64,000 nt of DNA from Nitrobacter sp035546855 (lineage in GTDB: Bacteria; Pseudomonadota; Alphaproteobacteria; Rhizobiales; Xanthobacteraceae), in the NCBI GenBank assembly GCA_035546855.1, contig DASZVY010000040.1, positions 71,939 to 135,938 of the forward strand, written 5' to 3'. The position numbers and the translations under genes were made by a program. The notes under the pieces were generated by a model, which had not been told where the DNA came from, ran no database searches, and saw only the letters and a list, made by a program, of their open reading frames with translations. This document shows, piece after piece, positions 24,904 to 33,032 of this stretch. Each line of letters starts with the position of its first letter. The stretch's first letter is position 1.

Positions 24904-26085
24904 ATGACCTCCGCGCCCCGCGTCGACATCGATCTGCCGCGTTTCTGGGACGATCCGTATCCGGTGCTGTCGCAGTTCCGGAAGGACTCTCCGATCGCGT
25001 TCGTGCCGCAGCTCGGCGGAACCGTGTTTGCGAAGCGCGACGATATCTTCGTCTCGGAGAAACGGATCGACGTCTTCAGCTCACACCAGCCGCAAGGATT
25101 GATGAACCGGCTGATGGGCCACAACATGATGCGCAAGGACGGCGACGCGCACATGGCGGAGCGCGCGACGATTTTTCCGGCGGTGTCGCCCAAAACCGTC
25201 AAGCAGCACTGGACGGCGCAATTCCAGGCCCATGCCGACCGCATCATCGACACGCTCGAACCTGGCCGGCCCATCGACTTCTGCAAGCAGTTCGCCCTGC
25301 CCTTCTCCGCCGAATGCCTGAAATCCATCACTGGCCTGACCAACATGCGCTTCGAGGACATGGATGCGTGGTCACAGGCGATGATCGACGGCATCGCCAA
25401 CTATGCGGGCGATCCGAAGGTCGAGACACGATGCCACGCAGCCACGGCCGGAATCGACGCCGCCATCGACGACATGCTTCCGGTGCTGCAAAAGGCGCCG
25501 GATCAGAGCCTGCTCGGCGTCACGCTGAAGGCCGGCATGCCCATGGAGAGCATTCGCGCCAACATCAAGCTCGCGATCAGTGGCGGCCAGAACGAGCCGC
25601 GCGACGCGATTTCCGGCACAGTGTGGGCCCTGCTGACCCATCCCGAGCAGTTGCGTCAGGTCCTGGACGGCGTCTATCCGTGGATGCAGGTGTTCGAGGA
25701 ATATGCCCGCTGGATTTCGCCGATCGGCATGTCGCCGCGCAGGATCGCGAAGCCATGGGCCATCCGCGACATCGATTTCGAGCCGGAAGACCGCATCTTC
25801 TTCATGTTCAGCTCGGCCAATCGCGACGAAGCCTATTTCGAGCGCCCCGATGCGTTCGACCTGAGCCGCGATGCCTCGAAAAGCATCGCCTTCGGCGCGG
25901 GACCGCATTTCTGCGCCGGCGCGTGGGCCTCGCGCGCGATGGTTGCCGACGTTGCGCTCCCGACGATCTTTGCGCGGCTCCGCAACCTCAGACTGGTCGA
26001 GGGCGAAGTGGTGCGGATCGGCGGCTGGGCGTTCCGCGGCTTGCTCAATCTTCCCGTGGTGTGGGACGCGACCGAACGGCGCTGA
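24904..26085 (+). CDS. Cytochrome P450 with atypical I-helix
   Basis: A 393-residue bacterial class P450. The heme-thiolate loop is FGAGPHFCAG with Cys337; an E-x-x-R pair lies in VFEEYARW. The I-helix reads SGGQNEPRD (226-234) in place of the usual AGxDT, so the acid-alcohol pair that protonates iron-bound oxygen is missing or changed. Some alphaproteobacterial P450 families share this GGxNEPRD pattern. No ferredoxin or ferredoxin reductase gene is adjacent; the nearest reductase is fpr about 21 kb away. The ATG at 24904 lies in a 223-bp gap downstream of the divergent transporter gene. Substrate unknown. Confidence 0.85.
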   Translation: MTSAPRVDIDLPRFWDDPYPVLSQFRKDSPIAFVPQLGGTVFAKRDDIFVSEKRIDVFSSHQPQGLMNRLMGHNMMRKDGDAHMAERATIFPAVSPKTVKQHWTAQFQAHADRIIDTLEPGRPIDFCKQFALPFSAECLKSITGLTNMRFEDMDAWSQAMIDGIANYAGDPKVETRCHAATAGIDAAIDDMLPVLQKAPDQSLLGVTLKAGMPMESIRANIKLAISGGQNEPRDAISGTVWALLTHPEQLRQVLDGVYPWMQVFEEYARWISPIGMSPRRIAKPWAIRDIDFEPEDRIFFMFSSANRDEAYFERPDAFDLSRDASKSIAFGAGPHFCAGAWASRAMVADVALPTIFARLRNLRLVEGEVVRIGGWAFRGLLNLPVVWDATERR

Positions 26086-26100
26086 ACAGCCCACGCGGAC

Positions 26101-26379
26101 TTATTCCTCGGCAACCTTGTGCGCTTGCGCCGCCAGCCCCTTGTCCAGTTCCACGCGGCAGCCCGGGGTGAGCTGGCTGCGGTTCCTGCGCATGCAGGCG
26201 GTGATGCGAGGGATGCTCGGGATTTCCGAACTGCACAGGCGAAATGCATCGCTCATGCACTGGCGCTGCGCTTCGGCGGTGAAGGCGAAGCTTGGGCTGC
26301 TCGACAGCGCGCCGAGAGAGATCGCGAGAGCCAGGGCCGCGGCAACCTGGCGACAAGCTTTGGTGCGAACGATGGTCAT
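26101..26379 (-). CDS. Small exported cysteine-motif protein, function unknown
   Basis: A 92-residue protein with a signal peptide (basic MTIVRTKACRQ, hydrophobic AAALALAISLGAL, cleavage after SFA). The mature part has four cysteines in QRQCMSDAFRLCSSEIP...ACMRRNRSQLTPGC, a pattern like one unit of the cysteine-rich GLG1-type repeat found in periplasmic proteins of this order. GAGGAG lies upstream of the ATG at 26379, supporting the start. It is convergent with the P450 gene, only 15 bp apart. Confidence 0.7.
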   Translation of the reverse strand: MTIVRTKACRQVAAALALAISLGALSSSPSFAFTAEAQRQCMSDAFRLCSSEIPSIPRITACMRRNRSQLTPGCRVELDKGLAAQAHKVAEE

Positions 26380-26520
26380 CTGAAACTCCTCAGGTCGGCC
26401 GCAACACGGCGGCTGGTGTCGATGACGCAGCGTCGCCGATCGCACGGCCGATCTCCGTGAGGAGGATCACACGCCAGAGAAACTCCATTAAACGATTGAA
26501 CTGCCAATCATATTCTCATT

Positions 26521-26557
26521 CCAAAAGAGAAAGGGCTCCGGCTGTCGCCGAAGCCCC
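26521..26557 (-). terminator. Rho-independent terminator of the TRAP operon
   Basis: Read on the minus strand, GGGCTTCGGC and GCCGGAGCCC form a 10-bp stem with a GACA loop, followed by TTTCTCTTTT. It sits 29 bp past the stop of the binding-protein gene at 26586. Confidence 0.85.
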
Positions 26558-26585
26558 TTCCGCATGATCGTCCATTGACGGCGCG

Positions 26586-27587
26586 TTACGCCTTGCGATG
26601 CTTCTCCACGATCTCGCGGAATTTCCTGACGTTGTCCGCGCCCGCATAGTCCGCGATCCGCTTGTAGGCCGGACCCATCTTGGCGCGGAACGGCGCAAGG
26701 TCGGGCCGCGTCACCAGCATTCCCGCCTTCTGCAGCTTGGCGATCTGGTCGGTCTCGGCATCCGCGATCAGTTTACGCATCAATTCGCCGGAGGTCTTGC
26801 TCTCCTCGCGGAAGATCGTCTGCTGCTCCGGCGTCAACCGCTTCCAGGTGTTCACGCCGACCGTGTGGATCATGTTGTTGTAGATGTGGCGCGTGAGCGC
26901 GAGGTGCTTCTGCACTTCCGCGATCTTGTTGAAGTAGATCACCGCGATCGGGTTTTCCTCGCCGTCGACCACCTTCTGCGACAGGGCGAGATAGAGCTCG
27001 GGGAAGGCAATCGCCTGGACCACCGCGCCCAACGCCTCCATCGAAGCCTGGATCTGCAACTCGGGCGGCGTGCGGATCTTCAATCCCTTCACGTCATCGG
27101 GCGTGTTGATCGGACGAACGCTGTTGGTCAGGTTGCGGAAGCCGTAATCCCAGTTGCGCAGGAGAACGAAGCCCTGCTTTTCGGCGAGCGGCGCCAGCCA
27201 TTCCATCGCCGGACCATCGAGGATCGGGAACGCATCCTCCGGGCCGCTGAAGATGAACGGCAGCTCCACCGCGGCGAACGCCTTGTCGTACTTGTCGAGT
27301 TGGCCCTGGGTCGGAAGCCCCATGTCGATGGTGCCGAGCTTGATCTGCTGCGCCTGCTCCGGCGGACCGCCGAGCTGGTTGTTCGGAAAGATCGCGATCT
27401 TGATGGCGCCGTTGGTGCGCTTCTCGACATTGGCGGCGAACTGCTTCGCGGCGATATTCGCCGGATGGTTCTCGTCGGCGAAGTGCGCGAAGCGCAGCGT
27501 CGTCACCGCGGCGCGCGCGACATAAGGCGCCGCGAGCGTCAATCCGGCCACGCTTGCGCCGGTCTTCAGGAAAAGTCGTCGATCCAT
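26586..27587 (-). CDS. TRAP transporter solute-binding protein (DctP family)
   Basis: A 333-residue DctP protein. The N-terminus MDRRLFLKTGASVAG is a twin-arginine-type signal ending near VARA, and GGAGG sits 5 nt upstream of the ATG at 27587. The mature protein has FAHFADENHPANIAAKQF and the Arg of IRTPP (GLKIRTPPELQ), which in this family binds the substrate carboxylate. It binds organic acids in the periplasm and delivers them to the DctQM membrane protein encoded directly upstream (46-bp gap). The ligand is unknown, probably a sugar acid or dicarboxylate. Confidence 0.9.
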   Translation of the reverse strand: MDRRLFLKTGASVAGLTLAAPYVARAAVTTLRFAHFADENHPANIAAKQFAANVEKRTNGAIKIAIFPNNQLGGPPEQAQQIKLGTIDMGLPTQGQLDKYDKAFAAVELPFIFSGPEDAFPILDGPAMEWLAPLAEKQGFVLLRNWDYGFRNLTNSVRPINTPDDVKGLKIRTPPELQIQASMEALGAVVQAIAFPELYLALSQKVVDGEENPIAVIYFNKIAEVQKHLALTRHIYNNMIHTVGVNTWKRLTPEQQTIFREESKTSGELMRKLIADAETDQIAKLQKAGMLVTRPDLAPFRAKMGPAYKRIADYAGADNVRKFREIVEKHRKA

Positions 27588-27633
27588 AATGTCCTCCGGT
27601 TGGTTGCGGTCCGCGCGACTGCGGACGGTTGGT

Positions 27634-29538
27634 TTATCCATGAAAGCCGAAATAGTGCGGTAAAACCAGCGTCAGCCACGGCACGAAGGCCACGATCAGC
27701 AGCCCAAGCAACAATACGGTCAGATACGGCAGCATCGCACGCGACGCGGTCTCGATATTGCATCTCATGACCGCGCAGCAGACATAGAAGCCGATGCCCG
27801 CGAACGGCATGAAGCCGCCGATGCCCATGGCGATGATGAGAACCAGCGCATAGTGCAATTCGCTCAAGCCCAGCTTGCCCGCAATCGGGATCAGGAGCGG
27901 CGCCAGCACGTTGAGCGACGGTAGCCCTTCCAAGAGCACGCCGACGATGATCAGCAGCACGATCGAGCAGATCATGAAGATCGCGGCGCTGTCGCCGACC
28001 GACTGCAGCAGCGCCACCAGCCGCTGCGGCAGCATGGCCACCGTCAGCGTCCATGAGAAACTCGAGGCCGCGGCGAAAATGAACAGCAGCACGCCGGTCA
28101 GCGCGGCGGTATCGATGACGATGCGCACAAGACCGCCGAGCGTCATCTCGCGATAGACCAGCGCCGACAGCAGGATGCCATACACCACGGCAAGCGCCGC
28201 GATTTCGGTCGGCGTCGCGACGCCGAACAGAATGCCGGCGAGCAGCAGACCCGGCATCAGCAGCGGGAGAACGGCGTTGGCGCCGGCGCGCGCCACCGTG
28301 CCCATGCTCGCGCGCGGCAGCCGCGACGTGCTGCCGGCCCGCACATAGATCATGACCATCAGGCACAGCGCCATCACCGCCGCCGGAATGATGCCCCCGA
28401 TGAACATGGCGCCGAGCGACACGTTGGTGATCGATCCGACGATCAACATGGCGATGCTGGGCGGAACGGTCTCGCCCATCACGGCGGCCGCCGCAAGCAC
28501 GGCGGCGCCTTCCGCGGCGCCGTGCCGCTCGCTCAGTTCGTCGCGCATCACGGTTCCGACCGCCGCCACGTCCGCCGGCTTCGAACCGGACAGGCCCGAA
28601 ACCAGATACATGCTGCCCACGGTGACCTGCAGCAGGCCGCCGCGCATGTGGCCGACCAGCGCATGGATGAACTGCACCAGCCGCACGCTGATGCCGCCCC
28701 GCTCCATCACGAGGCCGGCCAGGATGAAGAACGGCACCGCAAGCAGGATGAAGTTGCCGGTGCCGTTGACCATGGTCTGCGGCAGCACCACCAGCGATGC
28801 CGCGCCGGTGCCCCAGAGATAGGTTGCCGTCGCCAGCAGCAGCACGAAACCGACGGGAACGCCGGCGAGGATGGCGACGAAGAACAGCGACAGCGCGGCG
28901 ATGATCGCCGCGTCGTCGCCGAGCAGCGGCAGCCAGGCGTCGCGCGTCAGCGCGGCAACCGCGATGACGGCGGCGAATCCGATACCGACGCCGATCGCCA
29001 TGCGGCCGTGATCGCGCTTCAGGTTCACCGCGGCATAGATCATCAGCAGGACGAGACCGATCGGCAGCGGCATCGCGATCAGCGCCGCCGGCCATTGCAA
29101 AATCGGCGTCAATTCGTTCCAGCTCGAGGTGATGAAATCGATCGACGTGTAACAAGTCAGACCGGATACGAAGAGAACGACGACATCGGCCAGGGCGAGG
29201 CATCCGCGTTCGCCGCCCTTCGGCAGCCGGTTCAGGATCACGCGGACGAAGGCATGATCGCGGCGGCGATAGGCGACGGCGCCGCCGATGAAGGCGAGAA
29301 TCGACAGCGCAAACCGTGCGGCCTCGTCGGTCCACAGAAAGGAGTTCTGAAAGAAGACCCGCGCCGCGACGTTGGCGAGAACAAGCCCCAGTTCGATCAG
29401 CAGGGCTGCCACCACGACCACTTCGGCGGCGCGATCCATCCAGCGCAGCGCCGCGGTCTCGCGTGCCGGCGCCGCCGCCGAATGCCGCGCCAAGGCATCC
29501 GGCGGCAGCACGATGTCCGCCTCCCCGGTCCGCGTCAC
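27634..29538 (-). CDS. Fused TRAP transporter permease DctQ-DctM
   Basis: A 634-residue membrane protein. Residues about 35-200 are a four-helix DctQ domain (ARVFFQNSFLWTDEAARFALSILAFIGGAVAYRRRDH block); the rest is a 12-helix DctM domain (AVPFFILAGLVMERGG, SGSKPADVAAVG, MGETVPPSIAMLIVGS). The fused form uses an ion gradient, not ATP. The listed start is GTG 29538; an ATG at 29439 would also keep the first helix. It is 96 bp after the GntR gene, so regulator, permease and binding protein probably form one operon. Confidence 0.88.
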   Translation of the reverse strand: MTRTGEADIVLPPDALARHSAAAPARETAALRWMDRAAEVVVVAALLIELGLVLANVAARVFFQNSFLWTDEAARFALSILAFIGGAVAYRRRDHAFVRVILNRLPKGGERGCLALADVVVLFVSGLTCYTSIDFITSSWNELTPILQWPAALIAMPLPIGLVLLMIYAAVNLKRDHGRMAIGVGIGFAAVIAVAALTRDAWLPLLGDDAAIIAALSLFFVAILAGVPVGFVLLLATATYLWGTGAASLVVLPQTMVNGTGNFILLAVPFFILAGLVMERGGISVRLVQFIHALVGHMRGGLLQVTVGSMYLVSGLSGSKPADVAAVGTVMRDELSERHGAAEGAAVLAAAAVMGETVPPSIAMLIVGSITNVSLGAMFIGGIIPAAVMALCLMVMIYVRAGSTSRLPRASMGTVARAGANAVLPLLMPGLLLAGILFGVATPTEIAALAVVYGILLSALVYREMTLGGLVRIVIDTAALTGVLLFIFAAASSFSWTLTVAMLPQRLVALLQSVGDSAAIFMICSIVLLIIVGVLLEGLPSLNVLAPLLIPIAGKLGLSELHYALVLIIAMGIGGFMPFAGIGFYVCCAVMRCNIETASRAMLPYLTVLLLGLLIVAFVPWLTLVLPHYFGFHG

Positions 29539-29634
29539 GAGACGGCGGCCTCGGCGGATGAAGCGATGGCGGCTCTTTTCATTGTTGCATCCTCCCGATG
29601 TCGCGCGGCCTGTGACCGGCCGCGTCGTTGTGGC

Positions 29635-30363
29635 CTAGGCGTCGAAGAACTCCGGATTGATGGTCTGTGTCGCCGAGATATCCCGCAACAGGCGTTCCAG
29701 ATGGGCTTCCATCGCGGCCCGCGCCTGCGCGGGATCGCGCGCCTCGATTCCGGCCAGCACGGCTTCATGCTCCTTGATCGCCCGCGCGATCCGGCCTTCC
29801 TGCGGCAGCGTCAGCCGGCGATAGCGGTCGACATGCAGTTTGACCTGCTGGATCAACGCCCAAATTCCGGGGTGACGCGCGACCTCGGCGATCGTTGCAT
29901 GAAAAAGCTCGTCGGCCTGATGAAATGCCTCGCTGTCCTTTGCAGCATCCGCTTCGCGCTGGCGCTCGACAATCGAATGCAGCGCGAGGATTTGACTCGT
30001 GGTGGCGCGCTCGGCGGCCAACCTTGCAGTGGTTTCCTCGAGCGCCTTGCGCACGATGATCGCTTCCGGCAGCGCCGCAAGCGGAATGCGCGAAACGTAG
30101 ATTCCCGACTGCGGAAAGATATCGATCAGACCGTCGTCGGCGAGTTTCAGGATCGCTTCCCGAACCGGCGTACGGCTGACGCCATGCGATAACGCGATCT
30201 CTGCTTCGGAAAGCACTTCGCCCGGCTTCCGTTGCAGCGAAATCAGCTCAGCGCGGAGTTCCGAATAGATGCGTGCGGAGGCCGTGGCCGCGCGTGGCCG
30301 CCCGCCGCGACGGAACGTTGTCGCGGTCAACCCCTCGGAATTTTTCCTCGCGCGCGCAGGCAT
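29635..30363 (-). CDS. GntR-family regulator, FadR/FCD subgroup
   Basis: A 242-residue regulator: wHTH at about 30-95 (PGEVLSEAEIALSHGVSRTPVREAILKLADDGLI) and an all-helical FCD ligand domain with the metal-binding Asp/His set (DELFH, HVDRYRRL, EHEAVL, MEAHL). FCD proteins usually bind carboxylic acids. It is divergent from the SDR gene and upstream of the TRAP transporter, so it most likely represses both until the imported acid is present. The ATG at 30363 has GGAA upstream. Confidence 0.92.
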   Translation of the reverse strand: MPARARKNSEGLTATTFRRGGRPRAATASARIYSELRAELISLQRKPGEVLSEAEIALSHGVSRTPVREAILKLADDGLIDIFPQSGIYVSRIPLAALPEAIIVRKALEETTARLAAERATTSQILALHSIVERQREADAAKDSEAFHQADELFHATIAEVARHPGIWALIQQVKLHVDRYRRLTLPQEGRIARAIKEHEAVLAGIEARDPAQARAAMEAHLERLLRDISATQTINPEFFDA

Positions 30364-30381
30364 TTGTTTGCTTCCGCAATA

Positions 30382-30395
30382 ATTAATATATTAAT
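30382..30395. promoter_or_regulatory. AT-rich palindrome in the gntR/SDR divergent promoter; candidate operator
   Basis: ATTAATATATTAAT is a perfect 14-bp palindrome in an otherwise GC-rich region, 19 bp upstream of the gntR ATG. Flanking TTGCTT (30368-30373) and AAGCAA (around 30400-30405) form an outer inverted pair. It fits an autoregulatory GntR operator. Confidence 0.5.
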
Positions 30396-30518
30396 ATACA
30401 AGCAATCCGGGCGGCGCAAGCCGGAAGTCTTCCCCACGGCCGGGCATAACGCGCCGCGTGAAAGCCCGTTAACGCAATAGGTCCCACACCCGTCCGCGAG
30501 CGCAGGAGGAATTTGGAG

Positions 30519-31322
30519 ATGACGGATTACCGCAAACTGTTCGACCTCTCCGGCAAGACGGCTGTCGTGCTCGGGGCAGCATCGGGCATCGGACGATCGT
30601 CGGCGGAAGCGCTGGCGGGGCTCGGCGCACACGTTCTGTGTGCGGATCGCACCAAAGACGGTGCCGAGGCGGCGGCCGAGAGCATCCGCAAAAACGGAGG
30701 CACCGCTGAGAGCGCCGCGTGCGATGCCGCCAACAAGGCCGACGTTCAGGCGCTCGCCGGAACGGCATCAAACCTGTTCCCGCGCATCGACATCGCCGTC
30801 ACCACGCCGGGACTGAACATCCGCAAGACGATTCTTGACTACACTGACGAGGATCTCGATCGCGTGCTGACCCTCAACGTCAAGGGCACCGTGTGGTTCT
30901 TCCAGGCCTTCGGCGGGATCATGGTGAAGCAAAAGGCGGGAAGCCTGATCGCCTGCTCCTCGGTGCGCGCCGTCACCATCGAGCCCGGGCTTGCGGTGTA
31001 CGGATCGACCAAGGCCGCGATCAGCCTGCTGGTGAAGGGCTTTGCCTCGGAGGTCGGCCGCTCCGGCGTGCGGGTCAACGCCATCGCGCCGAGCATCGCG
31101 GAAACCTCGCTGACCGCGCCCTTCAAGCAGCGGCCCGACATCTACAACCTCTATGCCGGACATACCGTTTTCAACCGCTGGAGCAGCGCCGACGAAGTCG
31201 CCACCGCGGTGGCCTATCTGGCGTCGGATGCGGCGAGCTATGTCAGCGGCAGCACGCTGTTCGTCGACGGCGGATGGACCGGCGTCGACGGCCCGCCGAC
31301 CGGGCTGACGAAGCTCGGGTGA
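30519..31322 (+). CDS. Short-chain dehydrogenase/reductase
   Basis: A 267-residue classical SDR: cofactor loop GAASGIG, the Asp of CADRTKDG suggesting NAD(H) preference, active-site Ser in IACSSVRA, YGSTK catalytic pair, and the C-terminal SGSTLFVDGGWTG. The ATG at 30519 with AGGAGGA upstream is better than the TTG two codons before. It is divergent from the GntR regulator and TRAP operon and probably oxidises or reduces the acid that they import, for example a 3-hydroxy or sugar acid. The substrate cannot be read from sequence. Confidence 0.9.
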   Translation: MTDYRKLFDLSGKTAVVLGAASGIGRSSAEALAGLGAHVLCADRTKDGAEAAAESIRKNGGTAESAACDAANKADVQALAGTASNLFPRIDIAVTTPGLNIRKTILDYTDEDLDRVLTLNVKGTVWFFQAFGGIMVKQKAGSLIACSSVRAVTIEPGLAVYGSTKAAISLLVKGFASEVGRSGVRVNAIAPSIAETSLTAPFKQRPDIYNLYAGHTVFNRWSSADEVATAVAYLASDAASYVSGSTLFVDGGWTGVDGPPTGLTKLG

Positions 31323-31460
31323 GACATCGCACGCGGCGCATCTCTGTTCATCAACGTTAAGTCGCGACCTTGCTTATCCCGGGTCAAAAACCGCGCTTAT
31401 CATCCGCATGTCCTGATCGTGCGGGGCGCTTTCTGGAGGCGACTCGAAAGCGGATCAGGA

Positions 31461-31523
31461 ACGTTGCGCCGGAGCGACAACGAAGACGTTGCGCCGGGGC
31501 GACAACGAAAACGTTGCGCCGGG
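31461..31523. repeat. 25-bp tandem repeat, about 2.5 copies
   Basis: Units starting ACGTTGCGCCGG begin at 31461, 31486 and 31511, an exact 25-bp period; copies 1 and 2 differ at two positions and copy 3 breaks off after about 13 bp. It lies in the SDR-thiolase gap (31323-31719), which otherwise holds only the palindromic repeat at 31575-31665. Confidence 0.85.
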
Positions 31524-31574
31524 CTGTTTGACATCGAATCGGAATTTTGAGTCCGGCGGTCGCAACACAACTGC

Positions 31575-31665
31575 CGTCATCACCGGGCTTGTCCCGGTGA
31601 TCCACGTCTTTTCCCTTTGCGGCAAGCAAGGGGTGAATGGCCGGAACAAGTCCGGCCATGACGAT
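31575..31665. repeat. Palindromic intergenic repeat, family B, copy 2
   Basis: It opens with CCGTCATCACCGGGCTTGTC and closes with CAAGTCCGGCCATGACGA. It shares the outer GTCAT/ATGAC ends, CCACGTCTT and GGCCGGAACAAG with the copy at 22032-22116, but the middle has diverged. It lies between convergent SDR and thiolase genes and may serve as a two-way terminator. Confidence 0.75.
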
Positions 31666-31719
31666 GGAAATTGACGCCGCATCTGGGAGGCAAGCGCCGG
31701 CGCGAGACCACCGTCCGAA

Positions 31720-32952
31720 CTACACCCGCTCGATGATGATGGCAGGCGCCATGCCGCCGGCGGCGCACATCGTCACCAGCCCGCGCTTGAGATCGCGCCG
31801 CTCCAGTTCATCGAGAAGAGTGCCGATCAGGATCGAGCCGGTGGCGCCGATCGGATGGCCGAGCGCGATCGAACCGCCGTTGACGTTGACCTTGGCGCGA
31901 TCGAGCTTGAGGTCGCGGATGTATTTTTCCGCGACCACGGCAAACGCCTCGTTGATCTCGAACAGATCGATGTCGTCGATGGTCAGTCCGGCCTTGGCCA
32001 GCACCTTGCGGGTCGCCGGCACCGGCGCGTTCAGCATCAGCGTCGGCGAGTCACCCATGTTGGCCATCGCCACGACGCGCGCACGCGGCTTCAGCCCATG
32101 TTTGTCGGCATAGACCGGCGAGGCCAGCAAGATCGCCGCGGAGCCATCGACGACGCCGGACGAATTGCCGGCATGATGCATGAACTCGATGTCGAGGCCG
32201 GGATGCTTCTGCAGGATAAGGTTGCGATATGTGGTGCCCTTATCGTCGAGAGCGTAGTCGGCGACCGCCGCGAACGCGGGCTTCAGTCCGGCCAGCCCCT
32301 CGAGCGTGGTCTGTGGCCGCGGATACTCTTCGCGATCGAGCGCGAGACTGCCGTCCTCGCGATAGACCGGAACGAGGCTTTTGTCGAAATAGCCATTCTT
32401 GATCGCATGAGCCGCGCGCTGCTGGCTCTCGAACCCGAGCTGGTCGACATCCCTGCGGGTGATGCCCTCAAGCGTCGCGATGGTGTCAGCGCAGACGCCC
32501 TGATGCGACTGCGGATGCCTGGCGCGCAACCGCAGGTTACCCGAGTCCATCATCATGGGACCGGAGCCGCGGCGGCCGTCCATCGACATCATCTCGGTGC
32601 CGCCGGCGATCACCAGATCCTCGGAGCCCGACATGATCGCCGCAGCGGCCATGTTGACGCTGGTGATGCCCGAGCCGCAGAAGCGGTCGAGCGTGACGCC
32701 GCTGGCGCGAACGTCATAGCCGGCGTCCAGCGCCGACATGCGGCCGAGATCGCCGCCCTGGGTCGCGACCTGGGCGCTGCAGCCCCAGATGATGTCGTCG
32801 ACATCGGCGGTATCGATGCCTGTCCGCTCCGCCAGCGCGCGCAGCACCGTCGCACCGAGTTGTTGTGGATGAATTCCCGACAACGCGCCCTTGCCGGACT
32901 TGCCGGCGCCGCGCGGTGTCCGGCATGCGTCGATAATCAGCGCCTCGCCCAT
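31720..32952 (-). CDS. Acetyl-CoA acetyltransferase-family thiolase
   Basis: A 410-residue thiolase with the nucleophilic Cys in LDRFCGSGITSVN, the GGSIALGHPIGATG histidine motif near the C-terminus, and the second Cys in CAAGGMAPA. The ATG at 32952 (MGEALIIDACRTPRG) is preceded by AAGGGAA and matches the family start. The long HPQSHQGVCADTIATLEGI block is common in FadA/PcaF-like degradative thiolases. It probably acts in beta-oxidation or aromatic acid breakdown, releasing acetyl-CoA. No acyl-CoA dehydrogenase or hydratase gene is adjacent, so the pathway is not given by context. Confidence 0.92.
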   Translation of the reverse strand: MGEALIIDACRTPRGAGKSGKGALSGIHPQQLGATVLRALAERTGIDTADVDDIIWGCSAQVATQGGDLGRMSALDAGYDVRASGVTLDRFCGSGITSVNMAAAAIMSGSEDLVIAGGTEMMSMDGRRGSGPMMMDSGNLRLRARHPQSHQGVCADTIATLEGITRRDVDQLGFESQQRAAHAIKNGYFDKSLVPVYREDGSLALDREEYPRPQTTLEGLAGLKPAFAAVADYALDDKGTTYRNLILQKHPGLDIEFMHHAGNSSGVVDGSAAILLASPVYADKHGLKPRARVVAMANMGDSPTLMLNAPVPATRKVLAKAGLTIDDIDLFEINEAFAVVAEKYIRDLKLDRAKVNVNGGSIALGHPIGATGSILIGTLLDELERRDLKRGLVTMCAAGGMAPAIIIERV

Positions 32953-33032
32953 GGTGTTCCCTTTCACGCCTCTGTTGTTCGCATTTGGAATGGAAGGCGC
33001 GCCGAAGTCAATTCACATGAGCAGCGCAGCGA

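Noticed and set aside
27566..29335. A 589-codon minus-strand frame within the TRAP permease gene
   Set aside because: Frame-shifted shadow of dctQM, rich in Arg and Ala and without any domain.
31461..31523. CRISPR-like direct repeats
   Set aside because: The copies are directly adjacent with a 25-bp period and no spacers, and no cas genes are near; it is a short tandem repeat.
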